The notes under the pieces are model-generated. The model saw nothing but the letters and a program-made list of their open reading frames with translations, ran no database searches and was not told the origin of the DNA. A DNA stretch of 64,000 bases from Burkholderia sp. WP9. GTDB lineage: Bacteria; Pseudomonadota; Gammaproteobacteria; Burkholderiales; Burkholderiaceae. The stretch covers positions 3,348,001 to 3,412,000 of the forward strand of contig NZ_FNTG01000002.1 of assembly GCF_900104795.1 (NCBI RefSeq). Direction: 5' to 3'. Made by a program: the position numbers and the translations under genes. Shown here in pieces: positions 17,345-26,485 of the stretch (position 1 is the stretch's first letter; each line of letters begins with the position of its first letter).

Positions 17345-17606
17345 AGCGGCCCCCAAGGACGGGATTTGTGCACTTGCACAGTGCGGTGAGATGCGTTGAA
17401 CTGTCCTTTCAGCAAGGGGTGTGCCTGATGTTTGGGTCGTTATTGTGGCGGCGCGCAAGGTTTGTGTTGCAGTGCGGACAAGCGGCTTTTTGGCTGCGGG
17501 CGCCTATTTAAATGTCTTGACCGTGCGCCGCACGGCGATGCGTTTTCTTCATTCGTGTGTAGATTTGACTTTCTGTTTCTCGACGCAGGCGCGGGGCTTG
17601 AAATGA
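17345..17606. other. Upstream region of glgA
   Basis: No gene seen between the glgA start and the mctP terminator; it must hold the glgA promoter, but no clear -35/-10 pair was identified. Confidence 0.4.
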
Positions 17607-17638
17607 AAAGGGGCTGTCGCCGAAGCGACAGCCCCTTT
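17607..17638 (-). terminator. Terminator after mctP with UUCG tetraloop
   Basis: A perfect 14-bp stem (17607-17620 with 17625-17638). Read on the minus strand the loop is TTCG closed by a C-G pair, the highly stable cUUCGg tetraloop, and the 3' side ends in a T run. It lies 22 bp after the mctP stop. Confidence 0.92.
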
Positions 17639-17659
17639 CGACAACTGCCGGAAAAAGTC

Positions 17660-19132
17660 TTAATGCACCGGCGCGTGGGTCTGCTCGACCGGCCGCGGCT
17701 GCGTCATCGCGCTCACCGCCGCGAACACGATGATATTCACCGCCAGCGCGAGGAACCCGATATTGACGTCCTTCAACGCGTCGGGCAGGAACGGCATCAA
17801 CTGACCGACGCTCAGGTGCATGGTCGTCGTCACGGCCACCACCGCCACGCCCGCCAGAATCCCGCAAAACGCGCCCTGTTTGGTCGCGCGGTTATGCGGA
17901 CGCAGGCTGCAGATCACCGCGGGGAATAGCTGGGTAACGAAGCTGTAACCCATCAGCAGCAACGCCACGATGGTTTCGCCGCCTTGCAGCGTGAAGCCGA
18001 CCGCCACCAGCGCCACGACCGGCACGAGCACACGCGCGAGCGTCGCCACCGTGGCGTCCGACGCGTTGCGGTTCACCATGCCGCGATACACGTCGTTGGC
18101 GAGCAGCGTGGACGCGGACGTGAGGATCATCGAGCCGGGCACCAGCGCGGTCAGAATCCCGGCCGCGCCGATCACGCCGACGAACCACGGGTCGAAGGTC
18201 TGCAACGACAGGCGGAACAACGACAGGTCGATGTCGCCGCCCTTCAGACCCGGCACCTTCAGGGTCGCCGCAAAGCCCACGAAGAACACGAACAGCAGAA
18301 TCAGCTGGTACAGCGGCAGGACCATCGCGTTACGGCGGAAGATGCGTTCGTCCTTCGCGGTGAAGATGGAACCGAACGTATGCGGCCACATGAAGAAGCC
18401 GAGTGCCGTGAGCAATACCGTCGACTGGAACCACGTCACGCTCGAGCCCTTGGCCGGGAAGGTCAGGAACCCGGGGCGCGCGGCGTCGATCGCGTGGAAC
18501 ATCTCGCCGAAGCCGCCGTAATAGTGCAGCGGCAAATAGATGCCGAGGAACAGCACGATCGCCAGAATCAGCAGATCCTTTACCACCGAATTCCACGCCG
18601 AGCCGCGCACGCCCGAAACGATCACGTAAGCGGTCACGACGCACGCGCCGATCCACACGGCCGCCGTCGACGAAATCGCCCCGTACGAGGCCGTCGCCAC
18701 GATAATGCCGAGCCCCTTCAGCTGCAGCACGAGGTAGGGAATCAGCGCAGCGACGCCGACCAATGCGACCAGCGTGCCGAGCGCGGGGCTTTCGTATTTG
18801 CGCGTGAAGAAGTGCGGCTGCGAGACGAGCCGGTGTTTTTTCGCATAACGCCAGATGGGCGGCAACATCCAGTACGAAAGGATGTACGCGAGCGTGCCGT
18901 AGGCCAGAATGTAATAGACCGGCGCGCCCTTGCCATAAGCAAAGCCACTGCCGCCGAGGAAGGTGAAGGTCGTATAGATTTCGCCTGCCATCAGCAGGAA
19001 CACGAAGGCCGTGCCGAAGCTGCGGCCGCCCACGGTCCATTGTTCGAGACTCATGTCGTGGCCGCGCTTGGCGCGCACGCCCAGGTAAAGCGCAAACAGC
19101 GTAATCGCCGCAATGATGATGAGTGCGCTCAT
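17660..19132 (-). CDS. mctP: MctP-like sodium:solute (monocarboxylate) symporter
   Basis: A 490-residue polytopic inner-membrane protein of the sodium:solute symporter family, about 13 membrane helices. It starts MSALIIIAAITLFALYLGVR and has the family signature regions around GGRSFGTAFVFLLMAGEIYT and GSMILTSASTLLANDVYRGM (sodium-site helix). The paired DUF3311 gene and overall pattern match the rhizobial MctP carrier for lactate, pyruvate and related monocarboxylates; substrate range is by analogy. Its ATG overlaps the stop of the upstream DUF3311 gene (ATGA), so translation is coupled; the frame reading back to 19441 would overlap that gene. Terminator at 17607-17638. Confidence 0.93.
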   Translation of the reverse strand: MSALIIIAAITLFALYLGVRAKRGHDMSLEQWTVGGRSFGTAFVFLLMAGEIYTTFTFLGGSGFAYGKGAPVYYILAYGTLAYILSYWMLPPIWRYAKKHRLVSQPHFFTRKYESPALGTLVALVGVAALIPYLVLQLKGLGIIVATASYGAISSTAAVWIGACVVTAYVIVSGVRGSAWNSVVKDLLILAIVLFLGIYLPLHYYGGFGEMFHAIDAARPGFLTFPAKGSSVTWFQSTVLLTALGFFMWPHTFGSIFTAKDERIFRRNAMVLPLYQLILLFVFFVGFAATLKVPGLKGGDIDLSLFRLSLQTFDPWFVGVIGAAGILTALVPGSMILTSASTLLANDVYRGMVNRNASDATVATLARVLVPVVALVAVGFTLQGGETIVALLLMGYSFVTQLFPAVICSLRPHNRATKQGAFCGILAGVAVVAVTTTMHLSVGQLMPFLPDALKDVNIGFLALAVNIIVFAAVSAMTQPRPVEQTHAPVH

Positions 19133-19344
19133 GAGCTGGCCTCCTCGCCATCCACGGCGAGCTGACGGTTGGACGGGTCCAGACGGTAGATGATCGCCAT
19201 GATGATCGAACTGAGCACCACCCACATGACGATCCAGGCCAGCACGAATGGCATGCCGAGCATCAGCGGCTCGACACGATTTACAAACGGGACACCGAGC
19301 AGAATGCCGATGAACGGCAGCGCGGCGAGTACACGAAGCAACAT
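19129..19344 (-). CDS. DUF3311 small membrane protein
   Basis: A 71-residue inner-membrane protein with two hydrophobic helices (about 2-20 and 28-52) and a charged C-terminal tail. DUF3311 proteins are encoded directly before SSS-family carriers and are thought to act as accessory subunits; the overlap with mctP supports that. ATG at 19344 has GAGGAG 9 nt upstream; a TTG at 19353 is too close to that site. Confidence 0.88.
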   Translation of the reverse strand: MLLRVLAALPFIGILLGVPFVNRVEPLMLGMPFVLAWIVMWVVLSSIIMAIIYRLDPSNRQLAVDGEEASS

Positions 19345-19709
19345 GGGGGGCAACTCCTCGAACTGGTAAGTACGTCTCGTTGAAAGTGCGGCTTCGCTGG
19401 GGACTGTATGCCTGATGCTTTGGTCGCGTAAAGCAGGTCAAAAAAGTGTAGGCTTTCTGAAAGTTGCGGGCGCACCTTCATGGGTTCCGGTTGCTGCGTT
19501 GCAAGGCGGCAAGCGCGGCGTGGCGCGCCGCGGCACACGCTCAAGCGCCGGGCTTTTTTACGATCCTGGTTGGCGCGCCGCGATATGATCTCGCCACGCA
19601 ACGCAAGCGTCATCGGAATCGCCGGAGAGACTCCGGTTTCATCAACATGGCGCGGCGCGCCGGGTACACAGACGAGCTACCCGAGCCGCCGCTCGACACG
19701 GAAACGCAT
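19345..19709. other. Divergent intergenic region mctP/marC
   Basis: A 365-bp gap between divergent units. It contains CCGGAG-AGA-CTCCGG (19622-19636), a 6-bp hairpin followed by TTTC, and an alternative in-frame ATG for marC at 19647. No other gene seen. Confidence 0.45.
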
Positions 19710-20387
19710 ATGGTCGAAAGTCTGATCCCGGACATTCTGTTTGGCTTTACCGGGCTGATCAGCATCATCAACCCGATCGGCATTGCTTTCGTCTTCCTCG
19801 ACCGGACTGCTTCGTTGAGCACGGAAGAGCGCACGTTGCTGGCCCGCAAGATCGCTATCAACGTGGTGTGTGTGCTGCTGGTGGCGTTCTTCATCGGAAC
19901 GCCGATCCTGCATTTCTTCGGCATCTCCATGCAGGCGCTGCGCATTGGCGGTGGCCTCGCCGTCGCCGTGGGCGGCTGGCAGATGCTCAACGCGCCCGAC
20001 ACGCAACCAGGCGAGCAGCCGGCAGTCAAACGGGTGGACGCGGACAACGCAATGTCGAAGGCGTTTTTCCCCTTTACCATTCCGTTGACCACCGGGCCGG
20101 GCTCGATCGCCACCGCCATCGCGCTAACCGCGAACCGCACGCATAAGCTCTCGGAGTTCGTGATTTCGAGCATTGCGTCGGTCGTGATCTCGCTCGCGGT
20201 GGCCGTCACGGTGTATCTGGTCTATAGCCGCGCGGTGATTTTCGCCAAGTATCTCGGCGTGGAAGGCACCAAGGTCGCCATGCGTGTATCTTCCTTTTTG
20301 CTGCTGTGCATCGGCGTGCAGATCATGCTGACCGGCTTCTCCGAATTCCTGATTCCGATTGCGACACTGCAACCGGTGGTCAAATAG
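19710..20387 (+). CDS. MarC-family integral membrane protein
   Basis: A 225-residue protein with six predicted membrane helices in two repeats; each carries the family pattern (LISIINPIGIAFVFLD early, FPFTIPLTTGPGSIATAI in the second half). MarC/UPF0056 proteins sit in the inner membrane; early claims of a multidrug resistance role were not upheld and function is unknown. ATG 19710 gives a normal-length protein but only a weak GGAAA ribosome site; ATG 19647 would add a 21-residue polar extension. The glutamine amidotransferase gene follows after 71 bp in the same direction. Confidence 0.92.
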   Translation: MVESLIPDILFGFTGLISIINPIGIAFVFLDRTASLSTEERTLLARKIAINVVCVLLVAFFIGTPILHFFGISMQALRIGGGLAVAVGGWQMLNAPDTQPGEQPAVKRVDADNAMSKAFFPFTIPLTTGPGSIATAIALTANRTHKLSEFVISSIASVVISLAVAVTVYLVYSRAVIFAKYLGVEGTKVAMRVSSFLLLCIGVQIMLTGFSEFLIPIATLQPVVK

Positions 20388-20458
20388 ACGCATCCCCGGC
20401 GGCCTGCCTGTTCCGTCCGGCACCGGGGGCGCTCACGCACCCGACAGGAGAACACTCC

Positions 20459-21292
20459 ATGTGCCGTTGGCTCGCTTACACGGGCAACCCGCTTCAACTG
20501 GAAACGGTGCTGTTCAACGCCAAACACTCCTTGATCGACCAGAGCCTGCATTCGCGGCTTGGCTACACCACGACCAATGGCGACGGCTTCGGCATCGGCT
20601 GGTACGGCGATCCGACGGATATTCCGTTTCGCTACCGCTGCATCCAGCCGGCGTGGAGCGATCGCAATCTGCGCGAAGCCGCGCGGGCGATCCGCGCACC
20701 GCTGTTCGTCGCGCATGTGCGTTCAGCGACGGATACACCTTCGCAGGAAACCAACTGTCATCCATTCCGTCACGGCCGGTGGCTCTTCGCGCACAATGGT
20801 CTGATCCGCAACTATCCGGCCGTGCGCCGCGATCTGATGGTGAAGATCGACCCCGATCTGTTTCCGTCCATCGAAGGTTCGACCGATTCCGAGGTGATGT
20901 TTTTCCTCGCGCTGACCTTCGGTCTGGAACTGGCGCCGGTCACCGCGCTAGAGCGGATGGTCGCCTTCGTCGAGCAAACCGGCCGCGAGCACGGCGTGGA
21001 TGAACCGCTGAACATGACGGTGTGCGTCACCGACGGCGAGCAGATCGTAGCGGTGCGCTATTCGAGCGAAAGGCAGTCACGCTCGCTTTTTCACAGCACC
21101 TCGTTCCGTCATCTGCACGAGCTGTATCCGGACGATCCGCGCATTGCGGCGGTCGGCGCGAATGCGTTTTTGGTGTTGTCCGAACCGCTCGCGGACTTGC
21201 CGGGCTGGTGGGAAGAGATTCCCGAAAGCACGGTGGTGGTGGCGCGCGGCGGCCAGATCGAACAGTATCCGTTCAAGCCGCAAGCGGCGTGA
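20459..21292 (+). CDS. Class II glutamine amidotransferase
   Basis: A 277-residue stand-alone Ntn-type glutaminase domain. After removal of Met the N-terminal Cys2 (MCRWLAYTG) is the nucleophile; supporting motifs are GDGFGIGWYG, FVAHVRSAT (Arg binding the glutamine carboxylate), NCHPF and FAHNGLI. It should release ammonia from glutamine in the cytoplasm, but the acceptor domain is not attached, similar to YafJ/EgtC-like proteins. ATG 20459 has AGGAG 8 nt upstream. The MBL hydrolase follows 15 bp later, so the two likely act together; no ergothioneine genes are nearby. Confidence 0.93.
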   Translation: MCRWLAYTGNPLQLETVLFNAKHSLIDQSLHSRLGYTTTNGDGFGIGWYGDPTDIPFRYRCIQPAWSDRNLREAARAIRAPLFVAHVRSATDTPSQETNCHPFRHGRWLFAHNGLIRNYPAVRRDLMVKIDPDLFPSIEGSTDSEVMFFLALTFGLELAPVTALERMVAFVEQTGREHGVDEPLNMTVCVTDGEQIVAVRYSSERQSRSLFHSTSFRHLHELYPDDPRIAAVGANAFLVLSEPLADLPGWWEEIPESTVVVARGGQIEQYPFKPQAA

Positions 21293-21307
21293 GTTGAGGA
21301 GCCGACC

Positions 21308-22168
21308 ATGACGCCTCAGATCGAAGCGTTTTACGATGCCACCACCGGTACTTTCACCTATGTCGTCTACGCGTCCGAAGGCTCGGCGTGCGCGGTGATC
21401 GATCCGGTGCTCGACTACGATCCGAAGTCGGGCGGTACGTCGACGGAGTCGGCGGAGCGCGTCGTCGCGTTCGTCAACGCGCATGAGCTGCGTGTTCAGT
21501 GGCTGCTCGAAACGCACGCGCATGCCGATCACCTGTCGGCCGCGCAGTATCTGAAGGAAGCCCTGGGCGGCGAGATTGCCATTGGCGAGAGCATTCGGAT
21601 CGTGCAGAGCACATTCCGGCGCATCTTCAATCTCGGCGAGGACGTGCCTGCCGACGGCCGCCAGTTCGACCATCTGTTCCAGCCGGGTGAGACGTTCAGC
21701 ATCGGCGAGTTGAGCGGGGAGGCGTTGCATGTGCCGGGCCATACGCCGGCGGACATGGCGTACCGGATCGGCGATGCCGTGTTCGTGGGCGACACGCTGT
21801 TCATGCCGGACGTCGGCTCGGCGCGCTGCGACTTTCCCGGCGGCGATGCCCATACGCTGTACGAATCCGTGCGCAGGCTGCTCGCGCTGCCGCCCGACAC
21901 GCGGCTGTGCATGTGTCACGACTATCCGCCGCCGTCACGCGGGCCGCAATGGCAGACCACGGTGGCTGAACAGCGGCGCGGCAATATTCATTTGCACGAC
22001 GGCGTGAGCGTGGCGGAGTTCGTGGCGATGCGCACCGCGCGCGACCGCACGCTCGGCATGCCGACGCTGATTCTGCCGGCCATCCAGGTCAATATCCGCG
22101 CGGGCAGCTTGCCGGAGCCGGAAGACAACGGCGTGCGTTACCTGAAGATTCCACTGAACGCGTTTTGA
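21308..22168 (+). CDS. MBL-fold hydrolase, ETHE1/sulfur-dioxygenase-like
   Basis: A 286-residue metallo-beta-lactamase-fold protein. Metal motif THAHADHLSAA (HAHADH at 70-75), the later His in VPGHTPADMAY, Asp in FVGDTLF and His in CHDYPP complete an ETHE1-type mono-iron site. The wording HADHLSAAQYLKE and the PGHTPADMAY and FMPDVGSARCDFPGGDA blocks are characteristic of the persulfide dioxygenase / Blh-like branch. It probably oxidises glutathione persulfide or a related thiol in the cytoplasm; this is by family only. Fifteen bp after the amidotransferase gene. Confidence 0.9.
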   Translation: MTPQIEAFYDATTGTFTYVVYASEGSACAVIDPVLDYDPKSGGTSTESAERVVAFVNAHELRVQWLLETHAHADHLSAAQYLKEALGGEIAIGESIRIVQSTFRRIFNLGEDVPADGRQFDHLFQPGETFSIGELSGEALHVPGHTPADMAYRIGDAVFVGDTLFMPDVGSARCDFPGGDAHTLYESVRRLLALPPDTRLCMCHDYPPPSRGPQWQTTVAEQRRGNIHLHDGVSVAEFVAMRTARDRTLGMPTLILPAIQVNIRAGSLPEPEDNGVRYLKIPLNAF

Positions 22169-22186
22169 GCCGCGTGGGCGCCGGCG

Positions 22187-23941
22187 TTACCGCGTGAGCA
22201 GCATCGAACTGAGTACGGAGAACACCGTCGCGGGCAGTTCGGCAAGGCGGCTCACTACCACGTTGTGCGGATAGAAGTCCTCGACCGCGTCGGTCAGTAC
22301 GCCGATTCCGACCAGTTCGATACCGCGCTTGCCGATGGCCGCGACGCGCTCGCGCAAATCGCTGCGCAACACCTGCGGATCGCCGTCGCCGGTGGACGGG
22401 TAGCCATCGGAAAACACCATCAGAATGCGCCGTTCGGCCTGGTGATCGGCAAGCCGTGTCGCGGCCCAGGCCAGCGCCTCGCCGTCCGGATTCTCGTGCC
22501 CGCAGTCGATGGCGGCGATCCCGCTCATGTCGGTCGCGCCGAAGCGTTTATAGACTTTCAGATCGAGTCGTTCGACGAAGCGGTTATAGCGCCGTAAGTC
22601 CGCGCCGGTTGCCCGCTGCCGCTCATAGAGCTGCTTCATCGGCACGGATTCGACCGAACAATAGCCGAGTACTTCGCAGTCGAACGACAACTGCGTCAGT
22701 GCATCGCACAAGGCGGCCGCGCACTGGCGCGCGAGTTCGATCTTGCGCCCGGCCATCGAGCCGCTGCGGTCGATCAGCAGCGTCACGGCCACGTCGCGTC
22801 CTTTGGCGGGCCGCTGCGTGCGAAACGGCGTGCGGTAGCCGGGCGAGGTCGCGAGCTTCGCCAATGCGGTGCGATCGATCTCGCCGCGCTCCTGCTCGCG
22901 GCGCCAGCGCGTGCGTTCGTCGGCGCTCAGCGCGCGTTCGAGCTTTTCCTTGAGCGGCGCGGTGTCCGCGCGCGCTTGCGTGCGTAGTTCGCGCCACGCG
23001 GCGCTGTCGCCCTGGCCCGTGAGATCGCGGATATCGTCGAATTCGGTGGCGAGCGGAATCGACAGCCGGGCTCGTGACGCGTCCGCTATCGAGCCGGCTG
23101 CTTCGCCTTCGGAACGCTCGGAGGGCTGCTGCGCGTCCGCGAGCGATTGACCCATGCCGACCGCGTTGTCCGCCTGCGCGCCACTGCTTCGATCGGACGG
23201 CGGCGAGGTCGCGCTGTTCTGATCGGGCCGCGTGGTTTCGTCATCGTCGCGCGGTGCGGACGACGACGCGGCCGTTTCCGTATCGATGTCTTCGAGCGGA
23301 TCCGCGGTGAACGCCATGCTGTTCACCTCGCCTGCGGACAGCGCCCGCACGCGCGCCACGAGCGCCTGCGCCGCGGCAATGCTCTGCGCGGTCGAACGGC
23401 TCACGCGCGCCTCATCGAGCAAGTCCTGCGCGGCATGTAACGCGGCGAGCAGCGACTGGCTCGCTTCAGTCCGGGTGGGCGGCTCGTCCCACAATGCGCG
23501 CTCCACCAGCCAGACCAGCCGGTCGCGCCAATGCAGCTTTGGCCAGCGTTGCAGCACGCGCTCGGCGGCATGCAGGCGCAACCTGCCGATGAACCAGCGC
23601 GCGCCCGGATATTCGTCGAGCAATTGCCCGCACACGCGGCGGTCTTCGACAACTTGCGCGAGAGTCGCGACGATGCCCGCGGGCAGCGCGTCGAGCTGCG
23701 CGAGCGACGCATGCTTGGCGCGCGCGACCAGCAGGTCGAGATAGCCGATCAGCACATCGCGCTCGACCTCGCCATTCAACTCGTAGGCGGGAATCACGAT
23801 CCGGCCGGGTTCGACGCGCGGACCGTCCGGACTGAACGCGACCGTCACGCCGTACTGACCGGTCAGCACGCGGGCGACCTTGCTGAGTGTGGATTCGAAT
23901 GCGAAGCCGCGCGTGTCGCGCAGATTGCGCGTGGCGTGCAT
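22187..23941 (-). CDS. CobT-like VWA domain protein
   Basis: A 584-residue protein with an N-terminal helical region, an acidic and polar linker (about 215-300, rich in Asp/Ser/Glu) and a C-terminal von Willebrand A domain. The MIDAS motif DRSGS is at 391-395, with a downstream Asp in FSDGYPSTGDG. Layout matches CobT of aerobic cobaltochelatase and the wider MoxR-partner VWA proteins. It sits 5 bp after the AAA+ gene; the pair would form a ring ATPase with a metal-dependent adaptor. No cobalamin genes are present, so it is more likely a chaperone for another enzyme. ATG 23941; the TTG further out overlaps the upstream stop. Confidence 0.88.
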   Translation of the reverse strand: MHATRNLRDTRGFAFESTLSKVARVLTGQYGVTVAFSPDGPRVEPGRIVIPAYELNGEVERDVLIGYLDLLVARAKHASLAQLDALPAGIVATLAQVVEDRRVCGQLLDEYPGARWFIGRLRLHAAERVLQRWPKLHWRDRLVWLVERALWDEPPTRTEASQSLLAALHAAQDLLDEARVSRSTAQSIAAAQALVARVRALSAGEVNSMAFTADPLEDIDTETAASSSAPRDDDETTRPDQNSATSPPSDRSSGAQADNAVGMGQSLADAQQPSERSEGEAAGSIADASRARLSIPLATEFDDIRDLTGQGDSAAWRELRTQARADTAPLKEKLERALSADERTRWRREQERGEIDRTALAKLATSPGYRTPFRTQRPAKGRDVAVTLLIDRSGSMAGRKIELARQCAAALCDALTQLSFDCEVLGYCSVESVPMKQLYERQRATGADLRRYNRFVERLDLKVYKRFGATDMSGIAAIDCGHENPDGEALAWAATRLADHQAERRILMVFSDGYPSTGDGDPQVLRSDLRERVAAIGKRGIELVGIGVLTDAVEDFYPHNVVVSRLAELPATVFSVLSSMLLTR

Positions 23942-23946
23942 GGTGT

Positions 23947-25176
23947 TCAAGCGTCGGCGGCAGGCGCGATGTGATGACGGATGATGCCGCGAATCAACGC
24001 GGCGTCTTCCGGGCTCACCTTCGCATAAATTGCCGGGCCGGCTGCGCGTTCGGGGTCGCCCGTGCGCAGCATCAGTTCGGCCCAGTCGAGCAGGCGCCGG
24101 GTGGAGAACGCACTCGACAGGTCTTCGCGGGCGAACGCCGCGCGGCAGTCGGCGGCGATCGCGGCAAGCGTGGTGGCGAGCGCGCGCGTCATGTGCGGGG
24201 CGAGCGTGGCCATCAGCACGTCGGCTTCTTCAGCGGGTGACAGATAGTCGAGTAGATAGACGCGCCAGCGATCCAGAAACGCCTCGTTCATCAGATTGGC
24301 GCCCTGATACAGATGCCGGAACTGACTCATTGCGCCGACCGCGTTTGCCGTGGCGAACAGCCGGAAGGCCGGATGCGGCGCGACGATCTCGTTGCCTTTC
24401 TCCTTCAGCACGAGGCGGCCGTGCGGTTCGAGCACGGCGGTGAGGGCGGCGAGAATGGACGGCTCGGCAAAATCGATTTCGTCGACGATCAGCCAGAGTC
24501 CTTCGCGCATGGCCGTGGGCAGTACGCCGTCCACCCAGATCGTCTCACCGCCCTTGACCGTCCAGAAACCGACAAAGTCGCCAACGGTGGTCTGCCCGTT
24601 CATGTTGGAGCGCAGCACGCCGTGATGCGAACGCGCCGCGACCTGTTCGATCAGGCTGGTCTTGCCCGCGCCGGTATGGCCGATCAGCATCACGCGCCGG
24701 TTCTCGACAATGTCCTCGACAATGTCGTTAAAGCGCTCGGAGAACAGATAGGCCGGGTTCAGGCGCGGCACGAGCGGATTGCCCACGCCGCAGGGCACAT
24801 CCACACGACCGATGCGCACGGTCTCGCCGGTGCCTTCGACCTGCCGGTGTTTTGCCGCCGCGGTCCGTGCCGCGGCGCGCTGCAATTCCGGCATGAAGGC
24901 GACGCGCCCGGCCGCGGATTGCTCGCTTGCGGCATTGTCCGTCTCGATCGCGAAGCCTTCGCGGCGCCATTTCTTGAGCTTCGCGCGCAGATTTTCCGCA
25001 TCGACAACGAGATCGATATCGACCGCGCCAGGTTCGCCGCCGTTGTCCACGCCATGTTCGAGGCGATAGTTTTCCGGCCGGTCTGCCACACTGACGCGCC
25101 ACCATTCCGCACCGCCTTCCGTTGCGCGTTGGTAGAGGCCAAGATTTTCGTCTTCGGTCAGTTCGGGCGCGTTCAT
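23947..25176 (-). CDS. MoxR/CobS-like AAA+ ATPase
   Basis: A 409-residue ATPase. Residues 1-130 form a poorly conserved acidic extension; the AAA+ core has Walker A GHTGAGKT at 166-173, Walker B LWLIVDEID at 227-235, the insert GDFVGFWTVKGGETIWVDG typical of CobS/MoxR clades, a sensor-1 Asn in LFATANAVG and an arginine-finger region FLDRWRVY. MoxR-type ATPases with VWA partners insert metals or remodel enzymes. The VWA gene follows 5 bp later. Divergent from the porin gene. No strong ribosome site at ATG 25176, but the first residues fit a soluble protein. Confidence 0.9.
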   Translation of the reverse strand: MNAPELTEDENLGLYQRATEGGAEWWRVSVADRPENYRLEHGVDNGGEPGAVDIDLVVDAENLRAKLKKWRREGFAIETDNAASEQSAAGRVAFMPELQRAAARTAAAKHRQVEGTGETVRIGRVDVPCGVGNPLVPRLNPAYLFSERFNDIVEDIVENRRVMLIGHTGAGKTSLIEQVAARSHHGVLRSNMNGQTTVGDFVGFWTVKGGETIWVDGVLPTAMREGLWLIVDEIDFAEPSILAALTAVLEPHGRLVLKEKGNEIVAPHPAFRLFATANAVGAMSQFRHLYQGANLMNEAFLDRWRVYLLDYLSPAEEADVLMATLAPHMTRALATTLAAIAADCRAAFAREDLSSAFSTRRLLDWAELMLRTGDPERAAGPAIYAKVSPEDAALIRGIIRHHIAPAADA

Positions 25177-25357
25177 GGCAAAGGTTGAATAGTCAATGAC
25201 GAATAGTGCGTTGCGATTTGGCTGACGCCGAATGACCGACTATCTTATCTTGAGCGGCTTTCGAACTGCCAATTGCATTCCAGGCTGGCCGGCAGCTTCG
25301 AAACATTCGCAGTCCGCTTTGCCCCACATCGCGACAGGACAAATCGAAGGCAAAACA

Positions 25358-26464
25358 ATGAGACTACATACAAAACTCATGGCTGCGCTGGCCGTGGCAA
25401 GTCCGCTGGCATATGGCCAAACTAGTGTGACGCTATATGGCCGCCTCGACGCGGGCCTCGAATATCTGGATCACATCAACAACGGCGCGGGCGGCAGTTC
25501 AAGCCGCTGGAGCGCGGAAGGAGGCGATTGGGGCACCAGTATGCTCGGCCTCAAAGGCAATGAAGACCTGGGCGGCGGCCTGAATGCGATCTTCAACCTC
25601 GAAACCGGCTTGCAGGTCATGAACGGCACGACAAGCGGCGGGCGGCTCTGGTCACGGCGCGCGTTCGCGGGTTTGAAGAGCCAACAGTGGGGCACGTTGC
25701 AGGCCGGCCGTAATCTGTTTATCGACAGCGACGGCGTGTGGGAATTCGACCCGTTCGTGCAGCAGGCGTTTTCGTCGGCCTCGCTCGTGCGCGGGCGCAA
25801 CTGGCAGCAGACGAGCAACAACGTCGAGTATCACAGCCCGGTGTTCTGGGGTTTCGACGTGCAGGCGCAATATGCGTTCGGCAACCAGCCAGGCGCGTTC
25901 AATAGCGGCGCGGTGGGCGAGTTCGGCCGCTCGGACGGCATCATGCTGACGTACCACTCGCCGCTCTTCGACGTGCGCGGCATCTACGACGAACTGCGTG
26001 ACGTCAACGGCCACTTCAGCAACATCTTCCAGGCGTCGCGCGAATATTTCGTGGGCGCGAACGTGCGCCTCGATTCGCTGAAACTGCAGGGCGCCTACAC
26101 GCATTACTCAGCGCCCGATTCGCCGGCCGGCGTGGCCGACACCGCGGATCACTACTGGCTCGGCGCGACCTACACCTTCCAGCCCCGCTGGGCCGTGACG
26201 GCGGGCGGATTCTACGTGAAGGTCGGCGACGGATCGGGCGACGCCGCGCACGATCCGTCCGGCCACGCGATGATGTACGTGCTCGGCACCACCTACAACC
26301 TGTCGAAGCGCACCTTCCTGTATGGCACGGTGGGTTACGTGCACAACGGCAGCAACTCGAATTTTTCGCTCGAAGCTTCGCCTCGCGATGCGGTTGGCAA
26401 CACGAGTCCGCTCGTCGGCGAATCGCAAACCGGCGCTTATGTCGGGATGCTGCATCAGTTCTGA
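25358..26464 (+). CDS. Gram-negative porin (Burkholderia OpcP/OmpC-like)
   Basis: A 368-residue outer-membrane general porin. Sec signal MRLHTKLMAALAVASPLAYG followed by QTSVTLYGRLDAGLEY, the standard first strand of the Burkholderia porin family; GNEDLGGGLNAIFNLE, SRRAFAGL, LQAGRN and the final TGAYVGMLHQF with C-terminal Phe recognised by BAM are all seen. It should form a trimeric 16-strand pore; the constriction loop is in the region after EFDPFVQQAF. ATG 25358 has GAAGG upstream. It is convergent with the molybdoenzyme gene, only 21 bp between stops. Confidence 0.95.
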   Translation: MRLHTKLMAALAVASPLAYGQTSVTLYGRLDAGLEYLDHINNGAGGSSSRWSAEGGDWGTSMLGLKGNEDLGGGLNAIFNLETGLQVMNGTTSGGRLWSRRAFAGLKSQQWGTLQAGRNLFIDSDGVWEFDPFVQQAFSSASLVRGRNWQQTSNNVEYHSPVFWGFDVQAQYAFGNQPGAFNSGAVGEFGRSDGIMLTYHSPLFDVRGIYDELRDVNGHFSNIFQASREYFVGANVRLDSLKLQGAYTHYSAPDSPAGVADTADHYWLGATYTFQPRWAVTAGGFYVKVGDGSGDAAHDPSGHAMMYVLGTTYNLSKRTFLYGTVGYVHNGSNSNFSLEASPRDAVGNTSPLVGESQTGAYVGMLHQF

Positions 26465-26485
26465 GGTCTGTCTGCTTGCGCCGCG

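Noticed and set aside
17984..19165. 393-residue plus-strand frame opposite mctP
   Set aside because: Arg/His-rich antisense of a well-supported transporter gene.
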